DNA from: an uncultured Bacillota bacterium
GTDB taxonomy: Bacteria; Bacillota; Limnochordia; Limnochordales; ZCTH02-B6
Direction of reading: 5' to 3'
Assembly (NCBI GenBank): GCA_937916565.1
Contig: CALFSR010000044.1
Span: 1-25,038, forward strand
Length of the DNA stretch: 25,038 bases
This document shows positions 1-7,352 of this stretch, piece by piece. The notes under the pieces were generated by a model. That model made no database searches. It saw only the letters and a list, made by a program, of their open reading frames with translations, and was not told the origin of the DNA. Position 1 is the first letter of the stretch; every line of letters starts with the position of its first letter. The translations under genes and the position numbers were made by a program.

Positions 1-57
1 CACCGCGACGCCGCATTTCTCCCGTCCCGGATCGATGGCCACCACTACGGGCTCCAT
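1..57 (-). CDS. YqgF/RuvX-like nuclease, N-terminal fragment (runs off the window)
   Basis: Only the first 19 codons are present. The translation from ATG at 57 begins MEPVVVAIDPGREKCGVAV. The DPGxxKxGxAV pattern is the first strand and catalytic-Asp loop of the RNase H-like YqgF/RuvX fold (pre-16S rRNA processing or Holliday-junction-resolvase-like), in the DPGR-KCG variant I associate with cyanobacterial and diderm Firmicute members. A GGGGGTGGG ribosome binding site lies just upstream (about 61-70). It follows the SLH porin in the same direction, separated by a strong hairpin. The family call rests on one motif. Confidence 0.6.
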   Translation of the reverse strand, partial: MEPVVVAIDPGREKCGVAV

Positions 58-96
58 CGTCCCACCCCCGGCGCCGTTGCCTACTGTTCGCCTCCA

Positions 97-126
97 ATTA
101 TACCAAGAAACCCCCGGGGAACCCAA
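97..126 (-). promoter_or_regulatory. Possible promoter for the YqgF-like gene
   Basis: On the minus strand a perfect TATAAT hexamer lies at 102-97, about 40 nt before the ATG at 57. A TTGGGT hexamer at 126-121 is 18 nt upstream as a poor -35. The -35 falls in the loop of the 106-143 hairpin, so terminator and promoter would be nested. The -10 is convincing, the -35 weak. Confidence 0.4.
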
Positions 127-143
127 ATCCCCCGGGGGTTTCT
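106..143. terminator. Strong GC-rich hairpin, probable terminator of the SLH porin gene
   Basis: A perfect 14-bp inverted repeat (106-119 with 130-143) encloses a 10-nt loop. It starts 31 nt after the porin stop codon. Read on the minus strand the stem is followed by TGGTATAATT, so the T-tract is weak. It is close to symmetric but faces no gene on the plus strand, so termination of minus-strand porin transcripts is the likely role. Confidence 0.7.
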
Positions 144-174
144 CTTAGTGCCTACCCGGCGCGCTCGCCCAGGC

Positions 175-3100
175 TTAGAACGTGAAGCCCAAGCCAGCCT
201 GGATGCTCGAGTAGGAGTAGTCCTTGTAATCCGGGTCGCCGGCCTCGTTGCCCGACGACTGGCCCCACTTCCCGCTCAGCGTGAAGTCGAAGCTGTCGGC
301 AATCGGGTACTTGATGCTCAGCGACGCCGTGGTGTCCACCGCGTTCAGCTTGACCTTGCCGTCCGTGCCCCGGCCGGTCACGACCTTATAGGTCGCGTCC
401 ACGGTCGCACCGAGAAGCTGCCGCTTAATCCCGATGGACCAGGTCGTCTTCGGGCTGGAGGCGTAGGTCAGGCCGTCCACGGAGCGGAGCTGGTAGCCGT
501 AGCCGAGCGTCACGTCCGCAACGCCCAGGTCGAGGGTGTAGTCGGCACCAAACTCCGTCGTCCGGATGCTCGCATCGCGGACACCGTCGCCGCTCGTGTC
601 AACCCGCTCCAGCGTGAAGCCGGCATTGAGAGCCAGGTTGTCGGTGGCCGCGAACTTGAGGCTTGCGGACGCCGTGTCCTGGTTGAACACGTTTGCGCTC
701 GCGCCGTCGTTCTTCGAGGAGGCAACCTCCGGATTCCAGTTGCCCGGCTCCGTCCACTCGTCGTCCTTAATCGGGTTCTGCTCGGTCTTGATGCTGCCGC
801 TGAACGTCAGCGCCTCGGTGAGCGCGTAGTCCTTGACCGCCACGCCGATGCCCAGATGGCTGCGGTTGGTCCAGCTCGGGCTCGTCCAGTTGGAGAGCGT
901 GGCATTGACGTGCGTCACCGTAAACGTGAACGGCAGGCCCAGCTTGAAGTCGCGGCTCAGGTCAACCCGCAGCGCCTGCGTCTGGCGATCCGCGTCCCGC
1001 GTATCGTTGTACGCCCGGGCGCCCAGCTTGAACCCAAGCAGGTCGAGATCCTTAAAGCCGAACATCATCCAGTCGGTGAACTGGCTGCCGTCGAGCTTCT
1101 TGTCGTGATGGCCCTTCTCGGCCAGCGCCGTCAAGCCCCAAACCGGAGCGGAAGCCTCCACCACGTACTTGCGCTGGTCGGGCAGCAGGTCGCCGTCCTG
1201 GGTCCGCAGCCACTTCCCAAGATGCGGCAGGGTCGGCCGCGGGTCGTTCGGGTCCGCCGGCGCATAGGCGCCGTCCACCGAGCGGTAGGTAAACGCTACG
1301 TCCACGGAGCCGATGGTCGTCGAGATCTTGCCGTCGATCGCCGGGTGCTCCTTGTACAGGGCGTAGATCCAGTCGTACTTCAGCCCGCCGGTCTCGCCGT
1401 ACGCCTGCACGGACGCCGACCGGTCCTCGGCGGTCCACCACAGGTAGTTGGCCTGCAGGTTGAGGCCGTCCGCCAGCGGAATGGTGGTGGTGACGCCGTA
1501 CAGGTTGCGTCCATCGTCCGGCGTGACACCCGGAGTCGGGAAGCGGCTCGCGATGAAGCGGCTGCTGACGTTGCCGATCTGCGTCTCGACGATCGCACCG
1601 CCGCGATTCGCAGAGGCGACCTTCGCGTTGTAGGTGTCCGCGTTGAACGTGTACTTGTTGAAGCCCTGGGCCAGCTCGGCGCCGGTCACGCTGCCGAAGT
1701 ACGCCATGCGCAGGGCCCCGTTGGTCGTCACCTTCACATGCAGATCCGTCAGGTTGATGGTGGACGTCGTGCTGCCAAAGAGCGGCGCACGGAGGCGAAT
1801 GCCGCCCTCGACCGTGACGTCCTCCGAGGGCTTGAAGGTCGCCTTAAGGCCCACCGCGGTCCGGAAGAAATTCGCCGGAGAGATGGACGAGCTGTCCTTG
1901 TCCCGCGGATCGCTCGGCACACTGTTGCCCGTCGAAGTCTGGGTCAGCTCATACTCCGCCCGGATCTCGCCGCCGAGCACCGGCCGGCTGGACAGTTCGG
2001 CGACCTGGTCCTGGAGCGCCGCCACTTCGTCCTGCAGCGCCTCAAGGCGGGTCAGCGCCCGCTCGGCCGTCAGCCGAGCCCGGTAAGCCTGCTGGTCCGC
2101 CCGCTGCGCCCGCTCCATGGCCCGGAGGGCCTCGGCGCGCGCCTGGTCCCCCTGGGCCGCGGCCTCCGCCATAGCCTTGGCCGCGAGGTCGTGGGCCTCC
2201 TGGGCCAGAGCCAAAGCAGTTCCGGCGTCGCTGTGAGCCATTTCCGCGATCTTGCTGGCCCGGTCCGCCGCCTCGAGGGCGGTGGCCGCCGAGGCAGCCG
2301 CCCGCTCCGCGGCAAGGCGCGCCCGGTACGCACGATCCTGGGCGCTGTCGGCCGCTTCCTGCGCGCTGCCGGCCAGCGCGGTCGCTTCAATCAACTCAGC
2401 CTCGCTCGCGCCCTGGGCCTGCAGCTGCTGAACGAGGGTCCACGCCGCTTCGGCCTTGGCGAGAGCTTCCGCCGCGGCGTCGGCCGCCGCGTCCGCAGCC
2501 GCCTGGGCGGCGTCAGCGATCCCGCGGGCCGTCTCGGCGGCGCTGTGAGCCTGCTGAACCTGCTGCTCCACAGCGGCCAGCCGCGTGTTGACGGTCGTAA
2601 ACAGGCGCTCGAGCTCGGATACCCGTACGCCGAGCAGCTCAAGCTCGGAGCCGAAGTCCATCGACAGAGCAACGACGGCCGTGGCGATCTCATCAGCCCG
2701 CTCATCCACGTAGGCCTTGAGCGCCTCGGGATTGGCCAAGCCGGCAATCGCGCCGGGCTCCATGCCGCCGAGTTCTTGCCTGATCTGGTCGGCGGCCACG
2801 GCCCGGACCGCAGCCTCCATCTCAGGCGAGAGCTGGATCGTGGTGTGGACGGTGCCGTCCGGATGAACATGCTGGCCGGCGATGAAGTGGCTGTGGGCCG
2901 CCTCCATGTCCGCCGCCAACTCGTTAACGGCCGCCCAGAGCTCGGCCAGCTTGGCATCGACGGTCGAAGCGATGCCGGCCTCAATCAAGGCCTCAAACCG
3001 GGCCAGGATACGAGCGAACACCATCGCCATCTCGTAGCGAGTGAAGGTGCGCTCGCCCCCGAAGGTCCCGTCCGGATACCCCTCGACCAGGCCAGCCGCC

Positions 3101-3237
3101 GCCAGCGTCGCGACGGCGTCATACGCCCAGTGGTCGAGAGGGACATCCCGGAACGGATTGGCCTGGCCAAAAGCAGGCACTGCGACGGCCCATGCCATCA
3201 CCAGGGCCAGGGTCAAGGCCAGTCCTTTCTTGGTCAT
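175..3237 (-). CDS. SLH-domain outer-membrane porin of the OmpM/SlpA type (1020 aa)
   Basis: Predicted major outer-membrane protein that attaches the outer membrane to the cell wall and forms a channel. A signal peptide covers residues 1-26 (ends AFGQA). One SLH domain follows at about 27-88 (NPFRDVPLDHWAYDA, GYPDGTFGGERTFTRYEMA). Residues about 90-415 are an Ala/Glu/Arg-rich predicted coiled coil with recurring AYRARLxAERA segments. Residues about 420-1020 are rich in alternating beta strands and end in GLGFTF, a C-terminal Phe typical of Bam-inserted barrels. At 1020 residues it is far longer than Veillonella OmpM and resembles Deinococcus SlpA in plan. ATG at 3237 has a GAGGGGG ribosome binding site. 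It has its own 387-nt leader and a terminator. Confident on class; barrel size is inferred. Confidence 0.9.
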   Translation of the reverse strand: MTKKGLALTLALVMAWAVAVPAFGQANPFRDVPLDHWAYDAVATLAAAGLVEGYPDGTFGGERTFTRYEMAMVFARILARFEALIEAGIASTVDAKLAELWAAVNELAADMEAAHSHFIAGQHVHPDGTVHTTIQLSPEMEAAVRAVAADQIRQELGGMEPGAIAGLANPEALKAYVDERADEIATAVVALSMDFGSELELLGVRVSELERLFTTVNTRLAAVEQQVQQAHSAAETARGIADAAQAAADAAADAAAEALAKAEAAWTLVQQLQAQGASEAELIEATALAGSAQEAADSAQDRAYRARLAAERAAASAATALEAADRASKIAEMAHSDAGTALALAQEAHDLAAKAMAEAAAQGDQARAEALRAMERAQRADQQAYRARLTAERALTRLEALQDEVAALQDQVAELSSRPVLGGEIRAEYELTQTSTGNSVPSDPRDKDSSSISPANFFRTAVGLKATFKPSEDVTVEGGIRLRAPLFGSTTSTINLTDLHVKVTTNGALRMAYFGSVTGAELAQGFNKYTFNADTYNAKVASANRGGAIVETQIGNVSSRFIASRFPTPGVTPDDGRNLYGVTTTIPLADGLNLQANYLWWTAEDRSASVQAYGETGGLKYDWIYALYKEHPAIDGKISTTIGSVDVAFTYRSVDGAYAPADPNDPRPTLPHLGKWLRTQDGDLLPDQRKYVVEASAPVWGLTALAEKGHHDKKLDGSQFTDWMMFGFKDLDLLGFKLGARAYNDTRDADRQTQALRVDLSRDFKLGLPFTFTVTHVNATLSNWTSPSWTNRSHLGIGVAVKDYALTEALTFSGSIKTEQNPIKDDEWTEPGNWNPEVASSKNDGASANVFNQDTASASLKFAATDNLALNAGFTLERVDTSGDGVRDASIRTTEFGADYTLDLGVADVTLGYGYQLRSVDGLTYASSPKTTWSIGIKRQLLGATVDATYKVVTGRGTDGKVKLNAVDTTASLSIKYPIADSFDFTLSGKWGQSSGNEAGDPDYKDYSYSSIQAGLGFTF

Positions 3238-3428
3238 ACTAGTTCCCCCTCATGGTTGGGATCCAACCGGGTTCTCCTCCTGCCGTGCACAGCGTCCTGA
3301 AAGCAAAAGGTCCCCGACCCCCGGCTAAACCCGCGCTGTGAGTGTCCCTGTTTCCTCACCCGGGCCGTGCCGTGCCGATCGGCTACCCCCGGACGCCAGC
3401 CCCCGTGCGCCGCTCCGGTCGTGGACAA
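3234..3428 (-). CDS. Possible 64-aa leader ORF coupled to the SLH porin
   Basis: A TTG codon at 3428 is preceded by AAAGGAGGTG (3447-3438), the best Shine-Dalgarno match in the window, with an 11-nt gap from GGAGG. The frame stays open for 64 residues and its TGA (3236-3234) overlaps the porin ATG (3237-3235) as ATGA, the arrangement used for translational coupling elsewhere in this locus. The product would be Arg- and Gly-rich, with no signal peptide, membrane segment or family I recognise. In GC-rich DNA an open frame this short can be chance, so the support is the ribosome binding site plus the overlap. Confidence 0.25.
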   Translation of the reverse strand: MSTTGAAHGGWRPGVADRHGTARVRKQGHSQRGFSRGSGTFCFQDAVHGRRRTRLDPNHEGELV

Positions 3429-3624
3429 TCCGGATTGCACCTCCTTTCCGTCCACCCGGTGGTGCGCACGGCAGCCAAACAGTCAGAGAAACCCTGAATC
3501 GCTTGATTCGAGGCGTTCCAGCGAAATCCTGCTTGACCTGGAAAGAATCGCGGTGCCGGAACGGCGTCACGATGCGATTTGGCCACGATTTCCATTGCGG
3601 CGGAACTTGGAGGATCGCCCGCGA
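3238..3624 (-). other. 387-nt leader region between the DUF3084 gene and the SLH porin gene
   Basis: The longest stretch without a secure gene. From left to right it holds the porin ribosome binding site (3244-3250), a 6-bp hairpin (3254-3268), the possible leader ORF with a consensus Shine-Dalgarno (3438-3447) and a 12-bp perfect palindrome CAATCCGGATTG (3426-3437) touching that Shine-Dalgarno. I see no convincing -35/-10 pair and no recognisable riboswitch. The length is notable because other minus-strand junctions here are short or overlapping, so the porin mRNA probably has its own start and a structured 5' UTR. Confidence 0.5.
3254..3268 (-). promoter_or_regulatory. Small hairpin just upstream of the porin ribosome binding site
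   Basis: GGTTGG (minus strand) pairs perfectly with CCAACC across a 3-nt ATC loop. The structure ends a few nt before the GAGGGGG Shine-Dalgarno of the porin gene, so folding could tune porin translation or stabilise the message. Confidence 0.35.
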
Positions 3625-3637
3625 TCAGCTCGCGGGC
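3617..3637 (-). terminator. Hairpin over the stop codon of the DUF3084 gene
   Basis: GCCCGCG (3617-3623) pairs perfectly with CGCGGGC (3631-3637) across a 7-nt loop containing the TGA at 3627-3625. No T-tract follows on the minus strand. It could be a weak, Rho-assisted or partial terminator separating the lptB-lptF-DUF3084 unit from the porin gene. Confidence 0.3.
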
Positions 3638-4839
3638 TCGACTTCGAGGCGAATCCGCAGGGGCCATTCGGTGTTGAGGGTGTCAGCGGCGGCGACGGCC
3701 TTCACCCGCGCCGGACCTCCCAACTGCTCGACCCGGCTCAACGTGTCCACGAACTCCTGCAGGCTGACGCCCTCGGACACAAACCCGTCCTCGTCCGTGA
3801 GCATGCCGCGCGCGATGGCGGCATCATAGACCGACTGCAACAACCGGATCAGCTCATCCCGCACAAGCCCGCTGGCCCGTCCTTCTACGACGGTTTCCGC
3901 AATGACTTCGTCCCTGCGGTAGATGAGCTGTTCCTCGATGAGCACGAACTCCACCGTCAACGGCTCGCCGACCGTCGTGTTGTAGAGGGAGACGACCCGC
4001 ACGACCCATCGCTGGGGTGTCGAGGCCAAGAAACCAGCAACGGTCTCAAAGGCGCTGCCCGGCAGCTGCAGCGCGGTCGGGGGCTGGGCACCGGGCAGGC
4101 GCGCGCCCCGCTGCACCGCGACGAGGTCCGCCCGCTCCAAGAGCTCCAGGAGCTGTTCTTCCACCTGCTCCAGAGGTCCACCGCCTTGGAGCACGGCCGC
4201 CAAAACGATGTCCCCGGCCTGAAACGCCAGCTCCCCGCCGCGGACGATATCGAGCTGCAGGTTCATGGCCCGGATCTGGGCCTCTTTGACCTCGATCTCC
4301 TCCTCCATCCCCGCGATGCGCGCCTGCATTTCGTCGATGCGGCGCTGGAGTTCCTCGCCGATCTGCTGGAGGTTGTTGACCCGCTGGCGGGTAAACTCGA
4401 GGTTGTCCTGGGCTTCAGCCAGAGCGGCCACCGCTTGCTCGTACTCGGCCCCGATTCGCTCGAGCCGCTCCTCCACGACGGCCAACTCCCGGGTGGCCGC
4501 GTCCCGCTGGGCCTGGGTGCGCTCAAGCTCCGCCTGCTGGCGTGTCAGTTCCTCGACGACGCCCTCGTACTGCAGCCGGGTCGTCGCCAAGGCCTGCTGG
4601 ATCTCCTGCATGCGGAAAAGGGCCGTCCGGACTTCTTCGGAGGCAATCGACAACATAGCGAGGCTGGCGGCAACGATCAGGACGCCCGTGGTGACGGTGA
4701 TGACGATGGAGGTGTGCTTGGGGCGGAGACCAAAGATGCTGAGCCGCTTGCGGCCAACGCGCATGCCGACCTTGTCGCCGAGGTAGGCGATGATGCCGCC
4801 CAGCACGATGAGGATGACGATCAAGGGCAGGCCGTACAA
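3625..4839 (-). CDS. DUF3084 family coiled-coil membrane protein
   Basis: 404 residues with the DUF3084 plan. A first TM helix covers residues about 4-22 (LPLIVILIVLGGIIAYLG), followed by a short basic loop (VGRKRLSIFGLRPKHTS). The second TM is about 44-64. A long heptad-rich coiled coil runs about 68-205 (EEVRTALFRMQEIQQALA, then EELQRRIDEMQARIAGMEEE). A compact C-terminal domain begins near GELAFQAGDIVLAAVLQGG. The family's function is unknown; its presence in cyanobacteria and diderm Firmicutes suggests an envelope role. The start is TTG at 4839 with ACGGCGG just upstream; an earlier start inside lptF cannot be excluded. It lies 28 nt after lptF, so is probably co-transcribed. Confidence 0.8.
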   Translation of the reverse strand: MYGLPLIVILIVLGGIIAYLGDKVGMRVGRKRLSIFGLRPKHTSIVITVTTGVLIVAASLAMLSIASEEVRTALFRMQEIQQALATTRLQYEGVVEELTRQQAELERTQAQRDAATRELAVVEERLERIGAEYEQAVAALAEAQDNLEFTRQRVNNLQQIGEELQRRIDEMQARIAGMEEEIEVKEAQIRAMNLQLDIVRGGELAFQAGDIVLAAVLQGGGPLEQVEEQLLELLERADLVAVQRGARLPGAQPPTALQLPGSAFETVAGFLASTPQRWVVRVVSLYNTTVGEPLTVEFVLIEEQLIYRRDEVIAETVVEGRASGLVRDELIRLLQSVYDAAIARGMLTDEDGFVSEGVSLQEFVDTLSRVEQLGGPARVKAVAAADTLNTEWPLRIRLEVEPAS

Positions 4840-4867
4840 CCGCCGTTCACCGTCCTCGCACGCCCGC

Positions 4868-5956
4868 TTAACGCCGGCCGGCCCGAACCATCAGCGCGCC
4901 GCCCGCCGCACCGAGGACCAAATTCTGCAACCAGGCGCCGGCCCACGGAGGGACGTGCCCCCCTTGCGCCAGCGCCGTGCCGAGGGTCATCAGCACGTAG
5001 TAGGCCAGGATGACGACCATGCTCAAGCCAAAGCCAACCGAGGAGGCGGACCGGTGCGACTGCACCCCCAGGGGAGCGGCCAGAAGGGCGAAGACGAGAC
5101 TGGCGGCCGGCAGGGCGAACTTCGTGTGCAGCTGCAGCAAGTACTCCCGCACGTCGACGCCGCGCGCCTCCAGGACGGCGATGTGGTCGCGCAGCTCCCG
5201 GATGGTCATCTCTTCCGGACTCTTCTGGGCCGCGGCCACCTGTTCGGGGCGGTAGGCGACCGAAATCGGCTGGCGTCCCTCCTGGAAGTCAATGCTCATA
5301 CCCGGCTCGCCGTCGTGAATGTGGATGACGCCGTCCTCCATCCACCACGTGTCGGTTTCCCACACGACGCGCCGCGCGTACGTCGTCCGAACGGGGCGCC
5401 CGCTGGCGAGCTCCACGATGGTCACGTCCCGCATAATGCGGGCTTGTCCATCATACTCGGCCGCGTAGACGAAACCTTTCAAAAAACCGGCCTGGTACTC
5501 CCTGAGTATAACATTGCGCGTCACCGCCGGCAATTGGCCGCCCTGGACGTCCTCAACGAGCACCCGCCGGTACTCGAAGTTGGCCGCCGGCGCCACCCAT
5601 TCGTTGATGGCCAGCGTCAGGAACATGAAGAAAACACCAAGGGCCACCAGGGGACTGACGATGCGGTAAAAGCTCACCGTGCCCGCCTGCATGGCCACGA
5701 TCTCGCTGCTTGCGGAGAGGCGGCTCAGGCTAAGGAGCCCCGCGAGGAGAACGGCCATCGGAAACGTCCACACCGCGATCTGCGGCAGCCGCAGCAGGAC
5801 CAGCTTGAGCACGATGACGAGCGGCGCCCCGTAGTCGACCGCCGTGCGCACCAATTGGATGAGATCGACGCTCAGGAAGAGCGCCGTAAAGGCCAGGACC
5901 CCGAACACGAGCGGACCGGCCAGTTCCCGGAGCATGTAGCGGTCGAGAAGTCTCAC
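4868..5956 (-). CDS. lptF: LptF/LptG family LPS export permease (first copy)
   Basis: Inner-membrane subunit of the LptB2FG exporter, which extracts LPS from the inner membrane. The 362 residues have the YjgP/YjgQ layout: an N-terminal RLLDRYMLRELAGP motif, three TM helices (about 12-35, 55-80, 98-120), a periplasmic beta-jellyroll at about 125-270 and three TM helices at about 275-355. The HTKFALPAASLVFALLAAPLG segment before TM4-5 is typical. GTG at 5956 overlaps the lptB stop as GTGA, so the permease is translationally coupled to its ATPase. The second family member lies at 23862-24968. Which is LptF and which LptG is assigned only by neighbourhood. Confidence 0.9.
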   Translation of the reverse strand: MRLLDRYMLRELAGPLVFGVLAFTALFLSVDLIQLVRTAVDYGAPLVIVLKLVLLRLPQIAVWTFPMAVLLAGLLSLSRLSASSEIVAMQAGTVSFYRIVSPLVALGVFFMFLTLAINEWVAPAANFEYRRVLVEDVQGGQLPAVTRNVILREYQAGFLKGFVYAAEYDGQARIMRDVTIVELASGRPVRTTYARRVVWETDTWWMEDGVIHIHDGEPGMSIDFQEGRQPISVAYRPEQVAAAQKSPEEMTIRELRDHIAVLEARGVDVREYLLQLHTKFALPAASLVFALLAAPLGVQSHRSASSVGFGLSMVVILAYYVLMTLGTALAQGGHVPPWAGAWLQNLVLGAAGGALMVRAGRR

Positions 5957-6672
5957 AGCCGGAAACGCTCTCCAAGGTAGAATTTGCGGGCGATCGGGTC
6001 CTCCGCCACCGACTGAGAGTCTCCGGAAACCAGAATCCGCCCCTCGTGCATGATATAGGCCCGGTCGGTGATGGCCAAGGTCTCCCGCACGTTGTGGTCG
6101 GTGATCAAGAGTCCGATGCCGCGGCGGCGCAAGTGCGCGATGACCTCTTGCAGTTCGGCCACCGCGATGGGGTCGACGCCGGCGAAAGGCTCGTCCAACA
6201 ACAAAAAGGACGGGCCCGCTGCCAGGGCCCGGGCAATTTCCGTGCGCCGCCGCTCGCCGCCCGACAGCATGAAGCCGTATTGCCGCCGCACGTGCGACAG
6301 GCGGAACTCGTCGAGCAACGCTTCAACGCGGGAGCGGCGCTCCTCCCGCGGCACGCCGACGGCCTCCAAGACCGCCAGGACGTTCTCTTCGACGGTCAGT
6401 TTGCGAAAGACCGACGCTTCCTGGGCCAGATAGCCGACGCCCAGCCGCGCCCGCCGGTACATCGGCTGCCGGGTAACGTCGCGCCCGTCGAGCTCGATGC
6501 GCCCGCCGTCGCAGCGCTCAAGTCCGACGATCATGTAAAAAGTCGTCGTCTTGCCAGCCCCGTTGGGCCCGAGCAAGCCGACCACCTCGCCCCGGTCCAC
6601 CCGCAGGTTGACGCCGTCCACGACCCGCCGGCCGTGATATGCTTTCACGAGCCCTTCGGCCACGATGCTCAC
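5953..6672 (-). CDS. lptB: LptB, LPS export ABC transporter ATPase
   Basis: Cytoplasmic ATPase that powers LptFG. From GTG at 6672 it has 239 residues, close to the E. coli length. It shows Walker A GPNGAGKT (35-42), Q-loop Gln84 in YLAQEASVF, signature LSGGE followed by RRRTEIARAL (136-149), Walker B FLLLDEPFAGVDP (156-168) and switch ITDHNVRETL (His193). The C-terminal YLGERFRL matches the LptB-specific tail. An upstream extension to 6762 is open, but GTG 6672 overlaps the preceding gene's TGA as GTGA and gives the family start, so I prefer it. Co-transcribed with lptF. Confidence 0.96.
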   Translation of the reverse strand: MSIVAEGLVKAYHGRRVVDGVNLRVDRGEVVGLLGPNGAGKTTTFYMIVGLERCDGGRIELDGRDVTRQPMYRRARLGVGYLAQEASVFRKLTVEENVLAVLEAVGVPREERRSRVEALLDEFRLSHVRRQYGFMLSGGERRRTEIARALAAGPSFLLLDEPFAGVDPIAVAELQEVIAHLRRRGIGLLITDHNVRETLAITDRAYIMHEGRILVSGDSQSVAEDPIARKFYLGERFRL

Positions 6673-7325
6673 ACGAACCCAGGCCTCCCGTCGCCGAAGG
6701 TTGCTTCGGTGACGAAGGGGCGGGTACCTGCCGCGAATTGCTGGGCGCCGGCGCCGCGACATATGGCCTCACTAAACGCCCGGCACACGGCGCCCACGCC
6801 GGCGCCCCGGATCTGGCCGGCCACGATGGCTACGCCGCGCGCCCCCGCCTGGAGGGCCGACGCGGCCTCATCCGGATGGCGAAGACCTGCCGCGATGACC
6901 GGTGCCGGAACGTTGCCCGCCACGCCCGCAACGGGCCCCTCATACAGCACGAAGTCAGCACCTTGCCCTGCAGCGCTCAGGGCCTCGCGCGGGTCTGTGG
7001 CGAAAACGCCGACAATGCCCTCACTGCCCGCGAGCCGGCGCGCCAGCACGGCCGGCATGTCATCCGGGCCCAAAAGCACACCGTCGGCGCCGATGGCCAG
7101 CATGACGTCGACGCGCCCGGCCACGATAAGCGGCACACCGTGCCGGCGGGTGACCTCCGCCAGCGTTCGCCCGGTTTCGATCTGGCGGCGGGTCGATCGG
7201 GAGCCGCCCGACCACTGCACCACCGTGGCGCCGGCCTCGATGGCCTCCGTCGCCACGGCCGCCGGGTCGACGCGCCGCCGTCCTTCGTCCACGATCACAT
7301 AGAGCCTGTAATCCGCCTTGCCCAC
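6669..7325 (-). CDS. ThiE/TenI-like TIM-barrel protein with altered active site
   Basis: 218 residues with the thiamine phosphate synthase/TenI fold: RLYVIVDEG first strand, RTLAEVTRRHGVPLIVAGRVD, IGADGVLLGPDDMP, then VIAAGLRHPDEAASALQAGARGVAIV. ThiE joins HMP-pyrophosphate to thiazole phosphate. Here the QxREK loop reads QWSGG (37-41), the ND pair before RVD reads AG (69-70) and the phosphate-site GGI region reads AAGLR, so classic ThiE activity is doubtful. GTG at 7325 follows an AGGGGAG element. It lies 27 nt after the GNAT gene and overlaps lptB by 4 nt, tying its translation to LPS transport. Alternatives are a TenI-like tautomerase or a non-enzymatic relative. Confidence 0.7.
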   Translation of the reverse strand: MGKADYRLYVIVDEGRRRVDPAAVATEAIEAGATVVQWSGGSRSTRRQIETGRTLAEVTRRHGVPLIVAGRVDVMLAIGADGVLLGPDDMPAVLARRLAGSEGIVGVFATDPREALSAAGQGADFVLYEGPVAGVAGNVPAPVIAAGLRHPDEAASALQAGARGVAIVAGQIRGAGVGAVCRAFSEAICRGAGAQQFAAGTRPFVTEATFGDGRPGFV

Positions 7326-7352
7326 GTCTCCATCTCCCCTCGCCGGCCGGGG

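Noticed and set aside
148..3300. A 1050-codon open frame on the plus strand opposite the SLH porin
   Set aside because: It is antisense to a gene with signal peptide, SLH domain and barrel. Its translation is Arg/Val/Gly-rich without domains, as expected when the third-position GC bias keeps the complementary frame open.
3234..3624. A riboswitch in the porin leader
   Set aside because: The region has short hairpins but no conserved core of any riboswitch class that I can recognise.
3367..5013. A 548-codon plus-strand open frame over the DUF3084 gene and the porin leader
   Set aside because: Shadow of the DUF3084 coding bias; no ribosome binding site or domain.
6673..6762. A longer LptB start
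   Set aside because: It adds 30 Arg-rich residues encoded inside the ThiE-like gene, absent from LptB proteins. GTG 6672 gives the family length and a GTGA overlap.
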